Shown here: piece by piece, positions 29,211-40,337 of the stretch
Numbering within the stretch: the first letter of the stretch is position 1
Layout: the number at the start of each line of letters is the position of its first letter
DNA from: Actinomycetospora termitidis
GTDB lineage: Bacteria > Actinomycetota > Actinomycetes > Mycobacteriales > Pseudonocardiaceae
Direction: 5' to 3'
NCBI RefSeq assembly: GCF_030286555.1
Contig: NZ_JASVWF010000004.1
Coordinates: 1-64,000, forward strand
Length of the DNA: 64,000 bases
Program-made: the position numbers and the translations under genes
The notes under the pieces: model-generated
The model's database searches: none
Told to the model about the DNA's origin: nothing
Seen by the model: the letters and a program-made list of their open reading frames with translations, nothing else

Positions 29211-30523
29211 TGGCGGCCCCCGAGAGGAGCGTGGCGCTCCCGACGGCGGGCGACGGGCTCGCCGAGCACGGACACGACCCCGACGGCGGCGGTCACTTCG
29301 GCCGCTACGGCGGGCGGTTCATGCCCGAGGCCCTGATCGCCGCCGTCGACGAGGTCGCCGCGGAGTACGACAAGGCCCGGCACGACCCCGAGTTCCTCGC
29401 CGAGCTCGACCGGCTGCAGCGGGACTACGCCGGCCGCCCCAGCCCCGTGACGGACGCCCGCCGGCTCTCCGAGCACGCCGGTGGTGCGCGGATCCTGCTC
29501 AAGCGCGAGGACCTCAACCACACCGGCTCGCACAAGATCAACAACGTGCTGGGTCAGGCGCTCCTCACGGTGCGCATGGGCAAGACGCGGGTGATCGCCG
29601 AGACCGGCGCGGGGCAGCACGGCGTCGCCACGGCCACCGCGGCGGCCCTGCTCGGGCTCGAGTGCGTCGTCTACATGGGCGAGGTCGACACCGAGCGCCA
29701 GGCGCTCAACGTCGCCCGCATGCGCCTGCTCGGCGCCGAGGTGATCCCGGTGACCACCGGCTCGCGCACGCTCAAGGACGCCCTCAACGAGGCCTACCGG
29801 GACTGGGTGTCCAGCGTCGGCACCACCCACTACGTGCTGGGCACCGCCGCCGGGCCGCACCCGTTCCCGATGATGGTGCGCGACTTCCACCGCGTCATCG
29901 GCCTGGAGGCACGCGCGCAGGTGCAGGAGCAGTACGGGCGCCTGCCGGACGCGGTCCTGGCGTGCGTGGGCGGCGGCTCGAACGCGATCGGCATCTTCCA
30001 CCCCTTCCTCGACGACGAGCCCGTGCGCCTGATCGGCTGCGAGGCGGCGGGCGACGGCGTCGACACCGGGCGTCACGCCGCGTCGATCACCGGCGGGAGC
30101 GTCGGCGCGCTGCACGGCGCACTGACCTACGTGCTGCAGGACGACGACGGGCAGACCGTCGAGTCGCACTCGATCTCCGCCGGCCTGGACTATCCCGGGG
30201 TCGGCCCGGAGCACTCCTACCTCGCGGAGATCGGGCGGGCGGAGTACGTGCCGGTCACCGACGCCGAGGCGATGGACGCGTTCCGGCTGCTGTGTCGTAC
30301 CGAGGGCATCATCCCGGCGATCGAGTCCGCTCACGCGGTGGCCGGTGCGCTGCGGACCGGCCGCGAGCTCGGCCCGGACGCGCTGCTGCTGGTCAACCTC
30401 TCCGGCCGCGGCGACAAGGACGTGGAGACCGCCGCCCGGTGGTTCGACGTCGTCGACGCCGCGGCGCTGCCGACCACGGAGCCGGTCCACGACGACGCGG
30501 CGGCGGGGGAGCGGGAGCTGTGA
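29210..30523 (+). CDS. trpB: Tryptophan synthase beta chain
   Basis: 437 residues from ATG 29210, with GTG 29207 an equally good start. It has PLP lysine Lys109 in [14 protein letters not shown] and the phosphate loop [21 protein letters not shown] and [28 protein letters not shown] are TrpB1 hallmarks, as is [16 protein letters not shown]. It condenses indole with serine. It has a slightly long N-terminus (about 28 residues before HFGRYGG), common in actinobacteria. It overlaps trpA by 4 nt. Confidence 0.96.
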   Translation: MAAPERSVALPTAGDGLAEHGHDPDGGGHFGRYGGRFMPEALIAAVDEVAAEYDKARHDPEFLAELDRLQRDYAGRPSPVTDARRLSEHAGGARILLKREDLNHTGSHKINNVLGQALLTVRMGKTRVIAETGAGQHGVATATAAALLGLECVVYMGEVDTERQALNVARMRLLGAEVIPVTTGSRTLKDALNEAYRDWVSSVGTTHYVLGTAAGPHPFPMMVRDFHRVIGLEARAQVQEQYGRLPDAVLACVGGGSNAIGIFHPFLDDEPVRLIGCEAAGDGVDTGRHAASITGGSVGALHGALTYVLQDDDGQTVESHSISAGLDYPGVGPEHSYLAEIGRAEYVPVTDAEAMDAFRLLCRTEGIIPAIESAHAVAGALRTGRELGPDALLLVNLSGRGDKDVETAARWFDVVDAAALPTTEPVHDDAAAGEREL

Positions 30524-31332
30524 CCTCGACGCAGACCGGTCTCGACCGGCTCCGCGAGGTCTTCTCGACCGCCCGCGCCGAGTCGCGGGCCGCGCTGATC
30601 TCCTACCTGCCCACCGGCTACCCGACGATCCCCGGGTCCCGCGGGCTGCTCACCCAGACCCTCGACGCGGGCGCCGACCTGGTCGAGGTCGGGCTGCCCT
30701 ACTCCGACCCGGTGCTCGACGGACCCGTGGTCGCGCACGCCGTGGAGACCGCCCTGCGCGGTGGGGTGCGGACCCGCGACACCCTCGACCTCGTCGAGGC
30801 GCTGGCCGCCCGCGGGGGACGCGCCGTCGTCATGACCTACTGGAACCCGGTGCTGCGCTACGGGGTCGAGGCCTTCGCGCGGGACCTCGCCGCGGCGGGC
30901 GGGCTCGGCCTGATCACCCCCGACCTGGTGCCCGACGAGGCGGGGGAGTGGCTCGACGCGGCCGACCGGCACGGCATCGCACCGATCTTCCTCGTCGCGC
31001 CGTCGTCCACCGAGGACCGCATCGCCTCGACGACCGCCGCGACCCGCGGATTCGTCTACGCGGCCTCCACCATGGGCGTGACCGGCGCGCGGGACACCGT
31101 CGCCACGAGCGCCCCCGAGCTCGTCGCGCGCACCCGCCGCCACACCGACCTGCCCGTCGGGGTCGGGCTCGGCGTGCGCAACGGCGCCCAGGCCGGGGAG
31201 ATCGCCACCTACGCCGACGGCGTGATCGTCGGGTCGGCGATGGTGTCCGCCGCCGAGCACGGCCGGGCCGCGGTCGCGCGCCTGACCACCGAGCTCGCGG
31301 CGGGCGTCCGCGGGAACCACACCGGGCGCTGA
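30520..31332 (+). CDS. trpA: Tryptophan synthase alpha chain
   Basis: 270 residues. [10 protein letters not shown] is the start of the barrel. [21 protein letters not shown] carries the catalytic Glu and loop 2 Asp. [47 protein letters not shown] and [13 protein letters not shown] cover the rest of the barrel and the phosphate site. It cleaves indoleglycerol phosphate and channels indole to TrpB. Last tryptophan gene of the operon; lgt follows after 52 nt with its own -10-like sequence. Confidence 0.96.
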   Translation: MTSTQTGLDRLREVFSTARAESRAALISYLPTGYPTIPGSRGLLTQTLDAGADLVEVGLPYSDPVLDGPVVAHAVETALRGGVRTRDTLDLVEALAARGGRAVVMTYWNPVLRYGVEAFARDLAAAGGLGLITPDLVPDEAGEWLDAADRHGIAPIFLVAPSSTEDRIASTTAATRGFVYAASTMGVTGARDTVATSAPELVARTRRHTDLPVGVGLGVRNGAQAGEIATYADGVIVGSAMVSAAEHGRAAVARLTTELAAGVRGNHTGR

Positions 31333-31371
31333 CCCCGGACCCACCTCACCGACGGTGTCGGGGGTGACCGA

Positions 31372-31377
31372 TAGCGT
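31372..31377 (+). promoter_or_regulatory. Probable -10 hexamer (TAGCGT) of lgt
   Basis: It ends 7 nt before GTG 31385 and overlaps the other candidate start GTG 31376, so it favours GTG 31385. Confidence 0.4.
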
Positions 31378-31384
31378 GAGCGCC

Positions 31385-32476
31385 GTGCTCGCGTCGCTGC
31401 CGATGACCATCCCCAGCCCACCCCAGGGCGTGTGGAACCTCGGCCCCGTCCCGCTGCGGGCCTACGCGCTGTGCATCATCGCCGGCATCGTCGTGGCGGT
31501 CTGGATGACCGAGCGGCGCTTCGTCGCGCGCGGCGGGGCCCCCGGCTTCGTCATCGACGTCGCGGTGTGGGCGGTGCCCTTCGGGCTGATCGGCGGCCGG
31601 CTCTACCACCTGGCCACCGACTGGCGGACCTACTTCGGCCCGGGCGGGGATCCGGTCGCGGCGCTCTACGTGTGGAACGGCGGCCTCGGCATCTGGGGGG
31701 CGATCGCCCTCGGCGGCGTCGGCGCCTGGATCGCGTGCCGCCGCCGCGGGGTCCCGCTGACCGGCTTCGCCGACGCGGCCGCGCCCGGGATCGTCCTCGC
31801 CCAGGCCATCGGCCGGCTCGGCAACTACTTCAACCAGGAGCTCTACGGCGCCCCGACCACGCTGCCGTGGGGCCTGGAGATCTACCGGCGGGTGGACCCG
31901 GCCACGGGCGTCGTCGACAACCTCGGCGGGGTCGCGCTCGACCGCACGCCGATCGAGGTCGTGCAGCCCACGTTCCTCTACGAGCTGGTGTGGAACGTCC
32001 TGGTGGCGCTGCTGGTGATCTGGGCCGACCGCCGGTTCTCGCTGGCGCGCGGACGGGCGTTCGCCCTGTACGTCGCGGGCTACACCCTCGGCCGGTTCTT
32101 CATCGAGATGCTGCGCACCGACCCCGCGCTCACCCGCGTCGAGGGCGTCCGCGTCAACGTCATCGTGTCCGGCGTCCTCTGCGTCGGCGCGCTGCTGTAC
32201 CTGTTCCTGGCCCGCGGTCCGCGCGAGGACCTGGCCGGGGATCCGACCGGTTCGCCCGACGACGACGCGGGTACGCCCGGGCTCGTGACACCCAGGGACG
32301 ACGAGAACGACGACGCCCGCGCGGCCCGCGCCTCGCGGGTCGCGGCGAGCGACCGCGACGACACCGAGACCCACCACGGCGCGGCCGAGCCCTCCGGCGT
32401 GGACGCCGAGCCCGAGGGCGTCCAGCCCGAGGAGGAGGCGTCCGCCACGCCGCCCTCCTCCGCCCACGGCTCCTGA
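31385..32476 (+). CDS. lgt: Prolipoprotein diacylglyceryl transferase
   Basis: 363 residues from GTG 31385. It is a polytopic membrane enzyme that transfers diacylglycerol to the lipobox Cys of prelipoproteins. Visible are PLRAYALCIIAGI, GLIGGRLYHLATDW, VWNGGLGIWGAIALGG (actinobacterial form of the HGGL region), the signature QAIGRLGNYFNQELYG, and YTLGRFFIEMLRTDP. A cytoplasmic tail of about 90 acidic residues (DDDAGTPGLVTPRDDENDDA...) follows the last helix, as in many actinobacterial Lgt. The position trpA-lgt is conserved in actinobacteria. Confidence 0.95.
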   Translation: MLASLPMTIPSPPQGVWNLGPVPLRAYALCIIAGIVVAVWMTERRFVARGGAPGFVIDVAVWAVPFGLIGGRLYHLATDWRTYFGPGGDPVAALYVWNGGLGIWGAIALGGVGAWIACRRRGVPLTGFADAAAPGIVLAQAIGRLGNYFNQELYGAPTTLPWGLEIYRRVDPATGVVDNLGGVALDRTPIEVVQPTFLYELVWNVLVALLVIWADRRFSLARGRAFALYVAGYTLGRFFIEMLRTDPALTRVEGVRVNVIVSGVLCVGALLYLFLARGPREDLAGDPTGSPDDDAGTPGLVTPRDDENDDARAARASRVAASDRDDTETHHGAAEPSGVDAEPEGVQPEEEASATPPSSAHGS

Positions 32477-32682
32477 GGAGCCCCTCCGCCCCGCGCCGAC
32501 GGGGACCCGGCGTCCGTCACGCCGCCGCGGCCCGCCGCGCGGGCTAGACTCCACCCGGGCCATCGCCGTCCCGGATTCCACCATCCGGCTCGCGACGACC
32601 GAGCGGCCCTCTTCCGCGCCCCGTCCTCCCGACGGGCAGCGCGGCCGGGCCGTTCCTCGGAGGCGATGAGGAGGCCCGCCCC

Positions 32683-35600
32683 GTGCTGTTCTCGACCAAC
32701 CCGGGTCCGCAAGGCCTGTACGACCCGGCGAACGAGCACGACGCCTGCGGCGTCGGCGCCGTCGTCGACTCCCGCGGCCGCCGCAGCCACGGCATCGTCG
32801 CCGACGCGCTGCAGGTGCTGCACAACCTCGACCACCGCGGAGCGGCGGGCAGCGAGCCCACGAGTGGCGACGGCGCCGGCATCCTGCTGGGCATCCCGGA
32901 CGAGCTCTTCCGCGCCACGGTCGACGCGGACCTGCCCGCCCCCCGCCCGGCGGCCAACGGCGGCCAGGACGAGTACGCCTACGCCTGCGGCATGGTGTTC
33001 CTGCCGGCGGACGACGACGGCGCTGCCAAAGCGGTCTCGCTCCTCGAACGCATCGCCGGCGAGGAGGGTCTCGAGGTCCTCGCCTGGCGTGACACCCCCA
33101 CCGACCCCGACGGCGCGGACGTCGGGTCGGTCGCCCGCTCGGTGATGCCGCGCTTCGCGCAGGTCCTGCTCGCGCACCCGGAGCGCGCCCTCGCGGGCAT
33201 CGAGCTCGACCGCGTCGCCTGGATCGTCCGCAAGCGGGCGGAGCGGGAGTCGGTGGAGCAGGGCTGCGGGCTCTACGTCGCCTCGCTGTCCAGCCGCACC
33301 GTGACCTACAAGGGCATGCTGACCACCGACCAGCTGCCGCTGTTCTTCCCCGACCTGCGCGACGAACGCCTGGTCAGCGCGGTCGCGGTGGTGCACAGCC
33401 GGTTCTCGACGAACACCTTCCCGAGCTGGCCGCTCGCGCATCCCTACCGGACGCTGGCGCACAACGGCGAGATCAACACGATCCGCGGGAACCGCAACCG
33501 CATGCGGGCCCGCGAGGCGCTGCTGGGCACCGACCTCTTCCCCGGCGACCTCCAGCGCGCGATGCCGGTCTGCCCGCCCGGGACGTCGGACTCGGCGAGC
33601 GTCGACGAGGTCCTGGAGCTCCTCACGCTCGGCGGCCGGTCGCTGCCGCACGCGGTGATGATGATGATGCCCGAGGCGTGGGAGAACCACGCCGAGATGC
33701 CGGCCGACCAGCGGGCGTTCTACCAGTTCCACGCGAGCCTGATGGAGCCGTGGGACGGCCCGGCCGCGGTCGTGTTCTCGGACGGCACGCTGCTCGGCGC
33801 GACGCTGGACCGCAACGGCCTGCGGCCCTGCCGGTGGTGGCACCTCGCCGACGGGCGGGTCGTCCTGGCCAGCGAGTCCGGCGTGCTCGACGTGCCCGCC
33901 TCCGACGTCGTCGCGAAGGGACGGTTGCGGCCCGGGCGGATGTTCCTCGTCGACACCCGCGAGGGGTCGACCGGGGACGGGTCCGCCGCGTTGATCGACG
34001 ACGACCGGTTCAAGTCCGACCTGGCCGCGGCCGAGCCGTACGCCGAGTGGCTGCACGCGGGTCTGGTGCGGCTCGAGGAGCTGCCCGACCGCGACCACGT
34101 CGTGCACACCCACGAGTCGGTGATGCGCCGCCAGCAGACCTTCGGCTACACCGAGGAGGAGCTGCGGATCCTGCTGGCCCCGATGGCGACGACGGGGGCC
34201 GAGCCGCTCGGGTCGATGGGCACCGACACCCCCACCGCGGCGCTGTCGCGCCGGGCGCGGCTGCTCTACGACTACTTCGTCCAGCTCTTCGCCCAGGTCA
34301 CCAACCCGCCGCTGGACGCCATCCGCGAGGAGCTCGTCACCTGCATGGCCCGGGCGATCGGCCCGGAGCAGAACCTGTTCCACCCCGGGCCCGCGAGCTG
34401 CCGCCAGGTCGTGCTGCCCTACCCGGTGATCGACAACGACGAGCTCGCGAAGCTCATCCACATCGACGACGACGGGGACATGCCGGGCTTCGCCGCCACG
34501 GTGATCTCCGGGCTGTACGAGGTCGACGGCGGCGAGGACGCGCTGCGCGCGGCCCTCGACCAGGTGCGCCGGCGCGCGAGCGAGGCGATCGCCGACGGGA
34601 AGCGCATCCTCGTGCTCTCCGACCGGGACTCCGACGCCCGGTGGGCCCCGATCCCGTCGCTGCTGCTCGTCTCGGCGGTGCACCACCACCTCGTCGCCAC
34701 CCGTGAGCGCACCCAGGTCGCGCTGGTCGCCGAGTCCGGGGACGCGCGCGAGGTGCACCACATGGCGCTGCTGCTCTCCTACGGCGCGGCCGCGATCAAC
34801 CCCTACCTCGCGTTCGAGTCGATCGAGGACATGATCGCCTCCGGGTGGTTGGACCAGCTCGAGGTCGACCAGGCCATCCGGAACTACGTGAAGTCCTGCG
34901 TCAAGGGCGTCCTCAAGGTGATGTCCAAGATGGGCATCTCGACGGTGTCCGGGTACACCGCCGCCCAGGTCTTCGAGGCCGTCGGCCTGTCGCAGGAGTT
35001 CATCGACGAGTACTTCCACGGCACCTCGTCCAAGCTGGGCGGGGGCGGGCTGGACGTGCTCGCGACCGAGGTCGCGACGCGGCACCGCACGGCCTACCCG
35101 TCCAACCCGACCGAGCGGGCCCACCGCCGGCTCGACGTCGGCGGCGAGTACGCCTACCGCCGCGAGGGCGAGATCCACCTCTTCACCCCGGAGACGGTGT
35201 TCCTGCTCCAGCACTCCACGCGGACGAAGCAGCGCGACGTGTTCCGCCGCTACACCGCCGAGGCGGACGGCATCACCCGGGCCGGCGGGCAGCTGCGGGG
35301 GATGTTCCGGCTGCGCTACGAGGACCGGACCCCGATCGACCTCGACGAGGTCGAGCCCGCCACCGAGATCGTCAAACGCTTCGCGACTGGGGCGATGAGC
35401 TACGGCTCGATCTCGGGCGAGGCGCACACCGACCTCGCGATCGCCATGAACAACATCGGCGGCAAGTCGAACACCGGGGAGGGCGGGGAGGACCCGGTGC
35501 GCCTCGTCGACCCGTCCAGGCGCTCGGCGATCAAGCAGGTCGCCTCCGGGCGCTTCGGCGTCACCAGCGAGTACCTGGTCAACGCCGACGACATCCAGAT

Positions 35601-37302
35601 CAAGATGGCGCAGGGCGCGAAGCCCGGTGAGGGCGGTCAACTCGCGGGCAAGAAGGTGTACCCGTGGATCGCCGAGGTCCGGTACTCCACCCCCGGCGTG
35701 GGCCTGATCTCGCCGCCGCCGCACCACGACATCTACTCGATCGAGGACCTCAAGCAGCTCATCCACGACCTGAAGAACGCGAACGACCGCGCCCGGATCC
35801 ACGTCAAGCTGGTCAGCTCGGTCGGGGTCGGCACGGTCGCGGCGGGCGTCTCGAAGGCGCACGCGGACGTCGTGCTGATCTCCGGGTGGGACGGCGGGAC
35901 CGGCGCGGCCCCGCTGACGAGCCTCAAGCACGCCGGCGCGCCGTGGGAGGTCGGGCTCGCCGACACCCAGCAGACGCTGATGCTCAACGGCCTGCGGGAC
36001 CGGATCTCGGTCCAGGTCGACGGCGGGATGAAGACCGGCTACGACGTGATCGTCGGGATGCTCCTGGGCGCCGAGGAGTACGGCTTCTCCACGGCGCCGC
36101 TGGTGGTCAACGGCTGCGTCATGATGCGGGTCTGCCACCTCGACACCTGTCCCGTCGGCGTCGCGACCCAGAACCCGGAGCTGCGCAAGCGCTACACGGG
36201 CCGCCCCGAGTTCGTCGAGAACTTCTTCTGGTTCATCGCCGAGGAGGTCCGGGAGTACCTGGCGGAGCTGGGCTTCCGGACGATCGACGAGGCGATCGGG
36301 CACTCCGAGCTGATCGACGCCGCGGAGGCGGTGGAGAACTGGAAGGCCGAGGGCATCGACCTCGGTCCGCTGTTCGCCGTGCCGGACGTGCCCGCCGGCG
36401 CGTCCACAGACCGCCGGTGCACCTCGACCCAGGACCACGGCCTGGACCGCGCGCTCGACCGCACCCTGATCCAGCTGGCCGAGGGGGCGCTCGACGACGC
36501 CGTCCCGGTGCGGATCGACCTGCCGGTCCGCAACGTCAACCGGACCGTCGGGACCCTGCTCGGCTCCGAGGTGACCCGGCGCTACGGCAAGCACGGCCTG
36601 GCCGACGACACGATCCACGTCGAGTTCACCGGCTCCGCCGGACAGTCGTTCGGGGCGTTCCTGCCGCGCGGGATCACCCTCGACCTCGTCGGGGACGCCA
36701 ACGACTACGTGGCCAAGGGGCTCTCCGGGGGCCGCGTGATCGTGCGCCCGCCCGAGGGCGCGCAGTTCACCGAGCCGCTGGACTCCGACCGGGAGGAGCG
36801 GCACACGATCGCCGGCAACGTCATCGCCTACGGCGCGACCTCCGGCGAGGTGTTCCTGCGCGGTCAGGTGGGGGAGCGGTTCTGCGTGCGCAACTCCGGC
36901 GCACTCGCCGTGGTCGAGGGTGTCGGCGACCACGCGTGCGAGTACATGACCGGCGGCCGGGTGATCGTGTTGGGCAGCACCGGCCGCAACCTCGGCGCCG
37001 GCATGTCCGGCGGGATCGCCTTCGTGCACGACCTGCCGGCGATCCGTGTGAACGACGAGATGGCCGACCTGCTCGAGGTCACCGGCGACGACGCCGACTG
37101 GCTGCGGTGGGTGGTCGAGCGGCACCTCGACCTCACCTCCTCGCCGAAGGCGGCCCGCCTGCTCGACGACTGGGACACCCAGGTCGGGCACTTCACCAAG
37201 GTCATGCCGACCGACTACCAGCGGGTCCTCGACGCCGAGCAGCGCGCCGCCACCGAGGGCCGCGACCCGAACGAGGTCATCATGGAGGTGGCGGGTGGCT
37301 GA
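32683..37302 (+). CDS. gltB: Glutamate synthase (NADPH) large subunit
   Basis: 1539 residues from GTG 32683. The propeptide [20 protein letters not shown] precedes Cys22 (ACGVGAVVD), the Ntn-hydrolase nucleophile exposed by processing. [16 protein letters not shown] and [13 protein letters not shown] are in the glutaminase domain. The FMN barrel has [45 protein letters not shown] and the 3Fe-4S cysteines in [20 protein letters not shown]. The C-terminal beta-helix domain is glycine-rich ([19 protein letters not shown]). Leader of about 200 nt with a possible TAGACT -10 at 32545. Overlaps gltD by 8 nt. Confidence 0.97.
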   Translation: MLFSTNPGPQGLYDPANEHDACGVGAVVDSRGRRSHGIVADALQVLHNLDHRGAAGSEPTSGDGAGILLGIPDELFRATVDADLPAPRPAANGGQDEYAYACGMVFLPADDDGAAKAVSLLERIAGEEGLEVLAWRDTPTDPDGADVGSVARSVMPRFAQVLLAHPERALAGIELDRVAWIVRKRAERESVEQGCGLYVASLSSRTVTYKGMLTTDQLPLFFPDLRDERLVSAVAVVHSRFSTNTFPSWPLAHPYRTLAHNGEINTIRGNRNRMRAREALLGTDLFPGDLQRAMPVCPPGTSDSASVDEVLELLTLGGRSLPHAVMMMMPEAWENHAEMPADQRAFYQFHASLMEPWDGPAAVVFSDGTLLGATLDRNGLRPCRWWHLADGRVVLASESGVLDVPASDVVAKGRLRPGRMFLVDTREGSTGDGSAALIDDDRFKSDLAAAEPYAEWLHAGLVRLEELPDRDHVVHTHESVMRRQQTFGYTEEELRILLAPMATTGAEPLGSMGTDTPTAALSRRARLLYDYFVQLFAQVTNPPLDAIREELVTCMARAIGPEQNLFHPGPASCRQVVLPYPVIDNDELAKLIHIDDDGDMPGFAATVISGLYEVDGGEDALRAALDQVRRRASEAIADGKRILVLSDRDSDARWAPIPSLLLVSAVHHHLVATRERTQVALVAESGDAREVHHMALLLSYGAAAINPYLAFESIEDMIASGWLDQLEVDQAIRNYVKSCVKGVLKVMSKMGISTVSGYTAAQVFEAVGLSQEFIDEYFHGTSSKLGGGGLDVLATEVATRHRTAYPSNPTERAHRRLDVGGEYAYRREGEIHLFTPETVFLLQHSTRTKQRDVFRRYTAEADGITRAGGQLRGMFRLRYEDRTPIDLDEVEPATEIVKRFATGAMSYGSISGEAHTDLAIAMNNIGGKSNTGEGGEDPVRLVDPSRRSAIKQVASGRFGVTSEYLVNADDIQIKMAQGAKPGEGGQLAGKKVYPWIAEVRYSTPGVGLISPPPHHDIYSIEDLKQLIHDLKNANDRARIHVKLVSSVGVGTVAAGVSKAHADVVLISGWDGGTGAAPLTSLKHAGAPWEVGLADTQQTLMLNGLRDRISVQVDGGMKTGYDVIVGMLLGAEEYGFSTAPLVVNGCVMMRVCHLDTCPVGVATQNPELRKRYTGRPEFVENFFWFIAEEVREYLAELGFRTIDEAIGHSELIDAAEAVENWKAEGIDLGPLFAVPDVPAGASTDRRCTSTQDHGLDRALDRTLIQLAEGALDDAVPVRIDLPVRNVNRTVGTLLGSEVTRRYGKHGLADDTIHVEFTGSAGQSFGAFLPRGITLDLVGDANDYVAKGLSGGRVIVRPPEGAQFTEPLDSDREERHTIAGNVIAYGATSGEVFLRGQVGERFCVRNSGALAVVEGVGDHACEYMTGGRVIVLGSTGRNLGAGMSGGIAFVHDLPAIRVNDEMADLLEVTGDDADWLRWVVERHLDLTSSPKAARLLDDWDTQVGHFTKVMPTDYQRVLDAEQRAATEGRDPNEVIMEVAGG

Positions 37303-38803
37303 CCCCCGCGGGTTCCTCACCTACTCCCGGGAGGACAACCCCAAGCGTCCGGTCGAGGAGCGGCGCACCGACTGGCACGAGCTCTACGCCGACGTCACCG
37401 ACCCCGACCTCGAGGCCGGCACCCGCAAGCAGGCCGCGCGGTGCATGGACTGCGGCATCCCGTTCTGCCACTCCGGCACCGCCGGCTGCCCGCTGGGCAA
37501 CCTGATCCCGGAGTGGAACGACTTCGTCCGCCGCGGCGAGTGGGACCGGGCGAGCGAGCGCCTGCACGCCACGAACAACTTCCCGGAGTTCACCGGGGCG
37601 CTGTGCCCGGCGCCGTGCCAGGAGGCGTGCGTCCTGTCGATCACCTCCCAGCCGGGCTCGGTGGCGATCAAGCGGGTCGAGTGGTCGATCGCCGAGGTGG
37701 CGTGGCGGGACGGTCACGTCGCGCCCCAGCCCGCGGCCGAGTCCTCGGGGAAGCGGGTCGCGGTCGTGGGCTCCGGACCCGCGGGGCTGGCGGCCGCCCA
37801 GCAACTGACCCGGGCCGGCCACGACGTCACGGTCCACGAGCGCGACGACCGCCTCGGCGGGCTGATGCGCTACGGGATCCCGGAGTTCAAGTTCGAGAAG
37901 TGGGAGCTCGATCGTCGCCTCGAGCAGATGCGCGCGGAGGGCACACGCTTCGTCGTGAACTGCGAGGTGGGCGGGGACGGTCTGCCGGTGGAGCGCCTGC
38001 GCGCCGAGTACGACGCGGTGGTGCTGGCGGTCGGGGCGCTCGAGAGCCGGGACGACCGCACGATCGAGGGCCGCGACCTCGACGGCATCCACCTCGCGAT
38101 GGACTACCTCGTGCCCGCCAACCGCGAGTGCGAGGGCGACGGCCCGTCGCCGATCAACGCACGGGGCAAGAACGTCATCGTCATCGGCGGCGGCGACACC
38201 GGCGCGGACTGCTACGGCACCGCGACCCGCCAGGGCGCGATCGGCGTGCACCAGCTCGACCAGTACCCGGCCCCTCCACAGACCCGCGACGAGGCCCGCT
38301 CGCCGTGGCCGACGTGGCCGCTGATGTTCCGCACGCCGCCGGCGCTCGAGGAGGGCGGCGAGCGGTTGTTCGCCACCGCGGTGCGCCGCTTCGTCGGCGA
38401 CGACCGCGGGCACGTCCGCGCGGTCGAGCTGTCCTCGGTCGAGGTCCGCCGCACCGAGGACGGCCGCCGCGAGGTGGTGCCGACCACGGAGGAGATCCAC
38501 ACCGTGCCGGCCGACCTGGTCCTGTTCTCCATCGGCTTCACCGGGCCCGACGACGGGGCGATGATCCCCGGCCTGGGCATTGAGCGGACGCCGAAGGGCA
38601 CGATCGGCTGCGGGTCGGACTGGCAGACCGACGTCCCGGGGGTCTTCGTGTGCGGGGACGCGCACCGTGGCGCGTCGCTGATCGTCTGGGCCATCGCGGA
38701 GGGACGTTCGGCCGCCGCCGCCGTCGACGCCCACCTCGCCGCCGACGGCCGCACCGACCTGCCGTCGCCGGTGCACCCCGGCGCGCTCCCGCTCAGCGCC
38801 TGA
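37295..38803 (+). CDS. gltD: Glutamate synthase (NADPH) small subunit
   Basis: 502 residues from GTG 37295. The N-terminal 4Fe-4S region has [20 protein letters not shown] and [12 protein letters not shown]. Then come FAD and NADPH Rossmann motifs ([34 protein letters not shown]). [24 protein letters not shown] is the C-terminal FAD contact. It passes electrons from NADPH to GltB for ammonia assimilation. gltBD joined to trp-lgt brings the glutamine-consuming pathways and nitrogen assimilation side by side. Confidence 0.96.
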   Translation: MADPRGFLTYSREDNPKRPVEERRTDWHELYADVTDPDLEAGTRKQAARCMDCGIPFCHSGTAGCPLGNLIPEWNDFVRRGEWDRASERLHATNNFPEFTGALCPAPCQEACVLSITSQPGSVAIKRVEWSIAEVAWRDGHVAPQPAAESSGKRVAVVGSGPAGLAAAQQLTRAGHDVTVHERDDRLGGLMRYGIPEFKFEKWELDRRLEQMRAEGTRFVVNCEVGGDGLPVERLRAEYDAVVLAVGALESRDDRTIEGRDLDGIHLAMDYLVPANRECEGDGPSPINARGKNVIVIGGGDTGADCYGTATRQGAIGVHQLDQYPAPPQTRDEARSPWPTWPLMFRTPPALEEGGERLFATAVRRFVGDDRGHVRAVELSSVEVRRTEDGRREVVPTTEEIHTVPADLVLFSIGFTGPDDGAMIPGLGIERTPKGTIGCGSDWQTDVPGVFVCGDAHRGASLIVWAIAEGRSAAAAVDAHLAADGRTDLPSPVHPGALPLSA

Positions 38804-38853
38804 GCCCTGATCGTCCGCTGGGCGATCGCAACCTCGCCGTCACCCACACGGAG

Positions 38854-38886
38854 CGCCCCCGGGTCAACCTCGTGCACCCGGGGGCG
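38854..38886. terminator. Perfect 11-bp hairpin between gltD and the ethanolamine genes
   Basis: CGCCCCCGGGT (38854-38864) and ACCCGGGGGCG (38876-38886) around an 11-nt loop. It lies 51 nt after the gltD stop and 17 nt before the permease start. It may terminate gltBD or act in the 5' leader of the ethanolamine transcript. Confidence 0.6.
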
Positions 38887-38903
38887 AGCAGAGAGGGACG
38901 CCG

Positions 38904-40337
38904 ATGGCGGAACAGGTGGGTACCGGGCGCGGCGAGCACACGGCGAGTGCCGACTACCTCGCGGCGCGCAAGCTCCGGGCGGGGTCGGCCAGCTGGGTGC
39001 TGCTGGCCGGGCTGGGCGTCGCGTACGTGATCTCCGGGGACTACGCCGGGTGGCACTTCGGGCTCGCGCAGGGCGGGTGGGGCGGGCTCGCGATCGCGGC
39101 CGTGCTCATGGCCGTCATGTACACCGCGATGGTGCTCGCCCTGGCCGAGATGTCCTCGGCGCTCCCGGCCGCGGGCGGCGGCTACACGTTCGCCCGCGTC
39201 GCCCTCGGCCCGTGGGGCGGGTTCGCCACCGGCGCGGCGATCCTGCTGGAGTACGCCGTCGCGCCCGCAGCGATCGCGACCTTCATCGGCGGCTACGTCG
39301 AGTCGCTCGGCCTGTTCGGGATCACCGACGGCTGGTGGGTCTACCTGGCCTGCTACGTGCTCTTCGTCGGAGTGCACCTGCTCGGGGCGGGCGAGGCGCT
39401 CAAGGCGACGTTCGTCGTCACCGCGATCGCCGCCGTCGCGCTGATCGTCTTCGCCCTCGGTGCCGTCGGCTCGTTCGACCCCGCGAAGCTGGTCGACATC
39501 CCGGTCACGGACGCCGCCGGAGCCTCGGCGTTCCTGCCGTTCGGGCTGGTCGGCATCTGGGCCAGCTTCCCCTTCGCGATCTGGTTCTTCCTGGCGGTGG
39601 AGGGCGTGCCGCTCGCCGCGGAGGAGGCGCGCGACCCGGTGCGCTCGGTGCCCCGCGGCATCGTCGTCGCCATGATCGCGCTGATCGCCTTCGCCGCCGT
39701 CGTCCTGGTGCTCGGCCCCGGGGCGGCCGGCAGCTCCGCGATGTCCACGAGCGACAACCCGCTGGTCACGGCGGCCGAGGGCACGGGCCAGGGGTGGCTC
39801 GCGACGACGGTGAACTACGTCGGCCTGCTCGGGCTCGTCGCCAGCTTCTTCTCGATCATCTACGCCTACTCGCGCCAGACCTTCGCGCTGTCGCGGGCGG
39901 GCTACCTCCCGCGGGCGCTGTCGCGGGTCAACGGCCGCCGCGCGCCGGTGCTGGCTCTCGTCGTGCCCGGCCTCATCGGATTCGTCCTGGCCGCCACGGG
40001 TGACGGGGACGTGCTGATCAACCTCGCGGTGTTCGGCGCGACGCTGTCCTACGTGCTCATGATGGTCGCGCACCAGGTGCTCCGGACGCGGCATCCGGAG
40101 CTGCCCCGCCCGTACCGCACGCCGGGCGGGCGGATCACCTCCGGGATCGCGCTGGTGCTGGCCCTCGCCGCCGTCGTCGCGACCTTCCTGGTCGACGTGG
40201 TCGCCGCGCTGTGCGCCCTCGGCGTGTTCGCCCTGCTCATGGCGTGGTTCGGGTTCTACTCGCGCCACCACCTCGTCGCCGCCGCGCCGGACGAGGAGTT
40301 CGCGGCGCTGGCGGCGGCCGAGGAGGAGGTGCGATGA
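38904..40337 (+). CDS. eat: Ethanolamine permease
   Basis: 477 residues from ATG 38904 with AGAGGGA upstream. It is an APC-superfamily transporter with about 12 helices. GLGVAYVISGDYAGWHFGLAQGGWGGL near the N-terminus is characteristic of ethanolamine permeases, followed by ALAEMSSALPAAGGGYTFARVALGPWGGF. EGVPLAAEEARDPVRSVPRG is the conserved APC cytoplasmic loop. Its product brings ethanolamine in for the lyase encoded next; start and stop overlap eutB by 4 nt (ATGA). Confidence 0.92.
   Translation: MAEQVGTGRGEHTASADYLAARKLRAGSASWVLLAGLGVAYVISGDYAGWHFGLAQGGWGGLAIAAVLMAVMYTAMVLALAEMSSALPAAGGGYTFARVALGPWGGFATGAAILLEYAVAPAAIATFIGGYVESLGLFGITDGWWVYLACYVLFVGVHLLGAGEALKATFVVTAIAAVALIVFALGAVGSFDPAKLVDIPVTDAAGASAFLPFGLVGIWASFPFAIWFFLAVEGVPLAAEEARDPVRSVPRGIVVAMIALIAFAAVVLVLGPGAAGSSAMSTSDNPLVTAAEGTGQGWLATTVNYVGLLGLVASFFSIIYAYSRQTFALSRAGYLPRALSRVNGRRAPVLALVVPGLIGFVLAATGDGDVLINLAVFGATLSYVLMMVAHQVLRTRHPELPRPYRTPGGRITSGIALVLALAAVVATFLVDVVAALCALGVFALLMAWFGFYSRHHLVAAAPDEEFAALAAAEEEVR

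Noticed and set aside
32080..37320. A 1746-codon open frame antisense to lgt and gltB, and other very long antisense frames (for example over trpB, hisS and malic enzyme).
   Set aside because: High GC at third positions removes stop codons from other frames. The translations are Arg/Gly/Asp-rich with no domain, while the opposite strand encodes clear families.
38804..38903. Cobalamin riboswitch upstream of eat-eutBC.
   Set aside because: The space is about 100 nt and only a simple hairpin is present; no B12-box-like sequence was seen.
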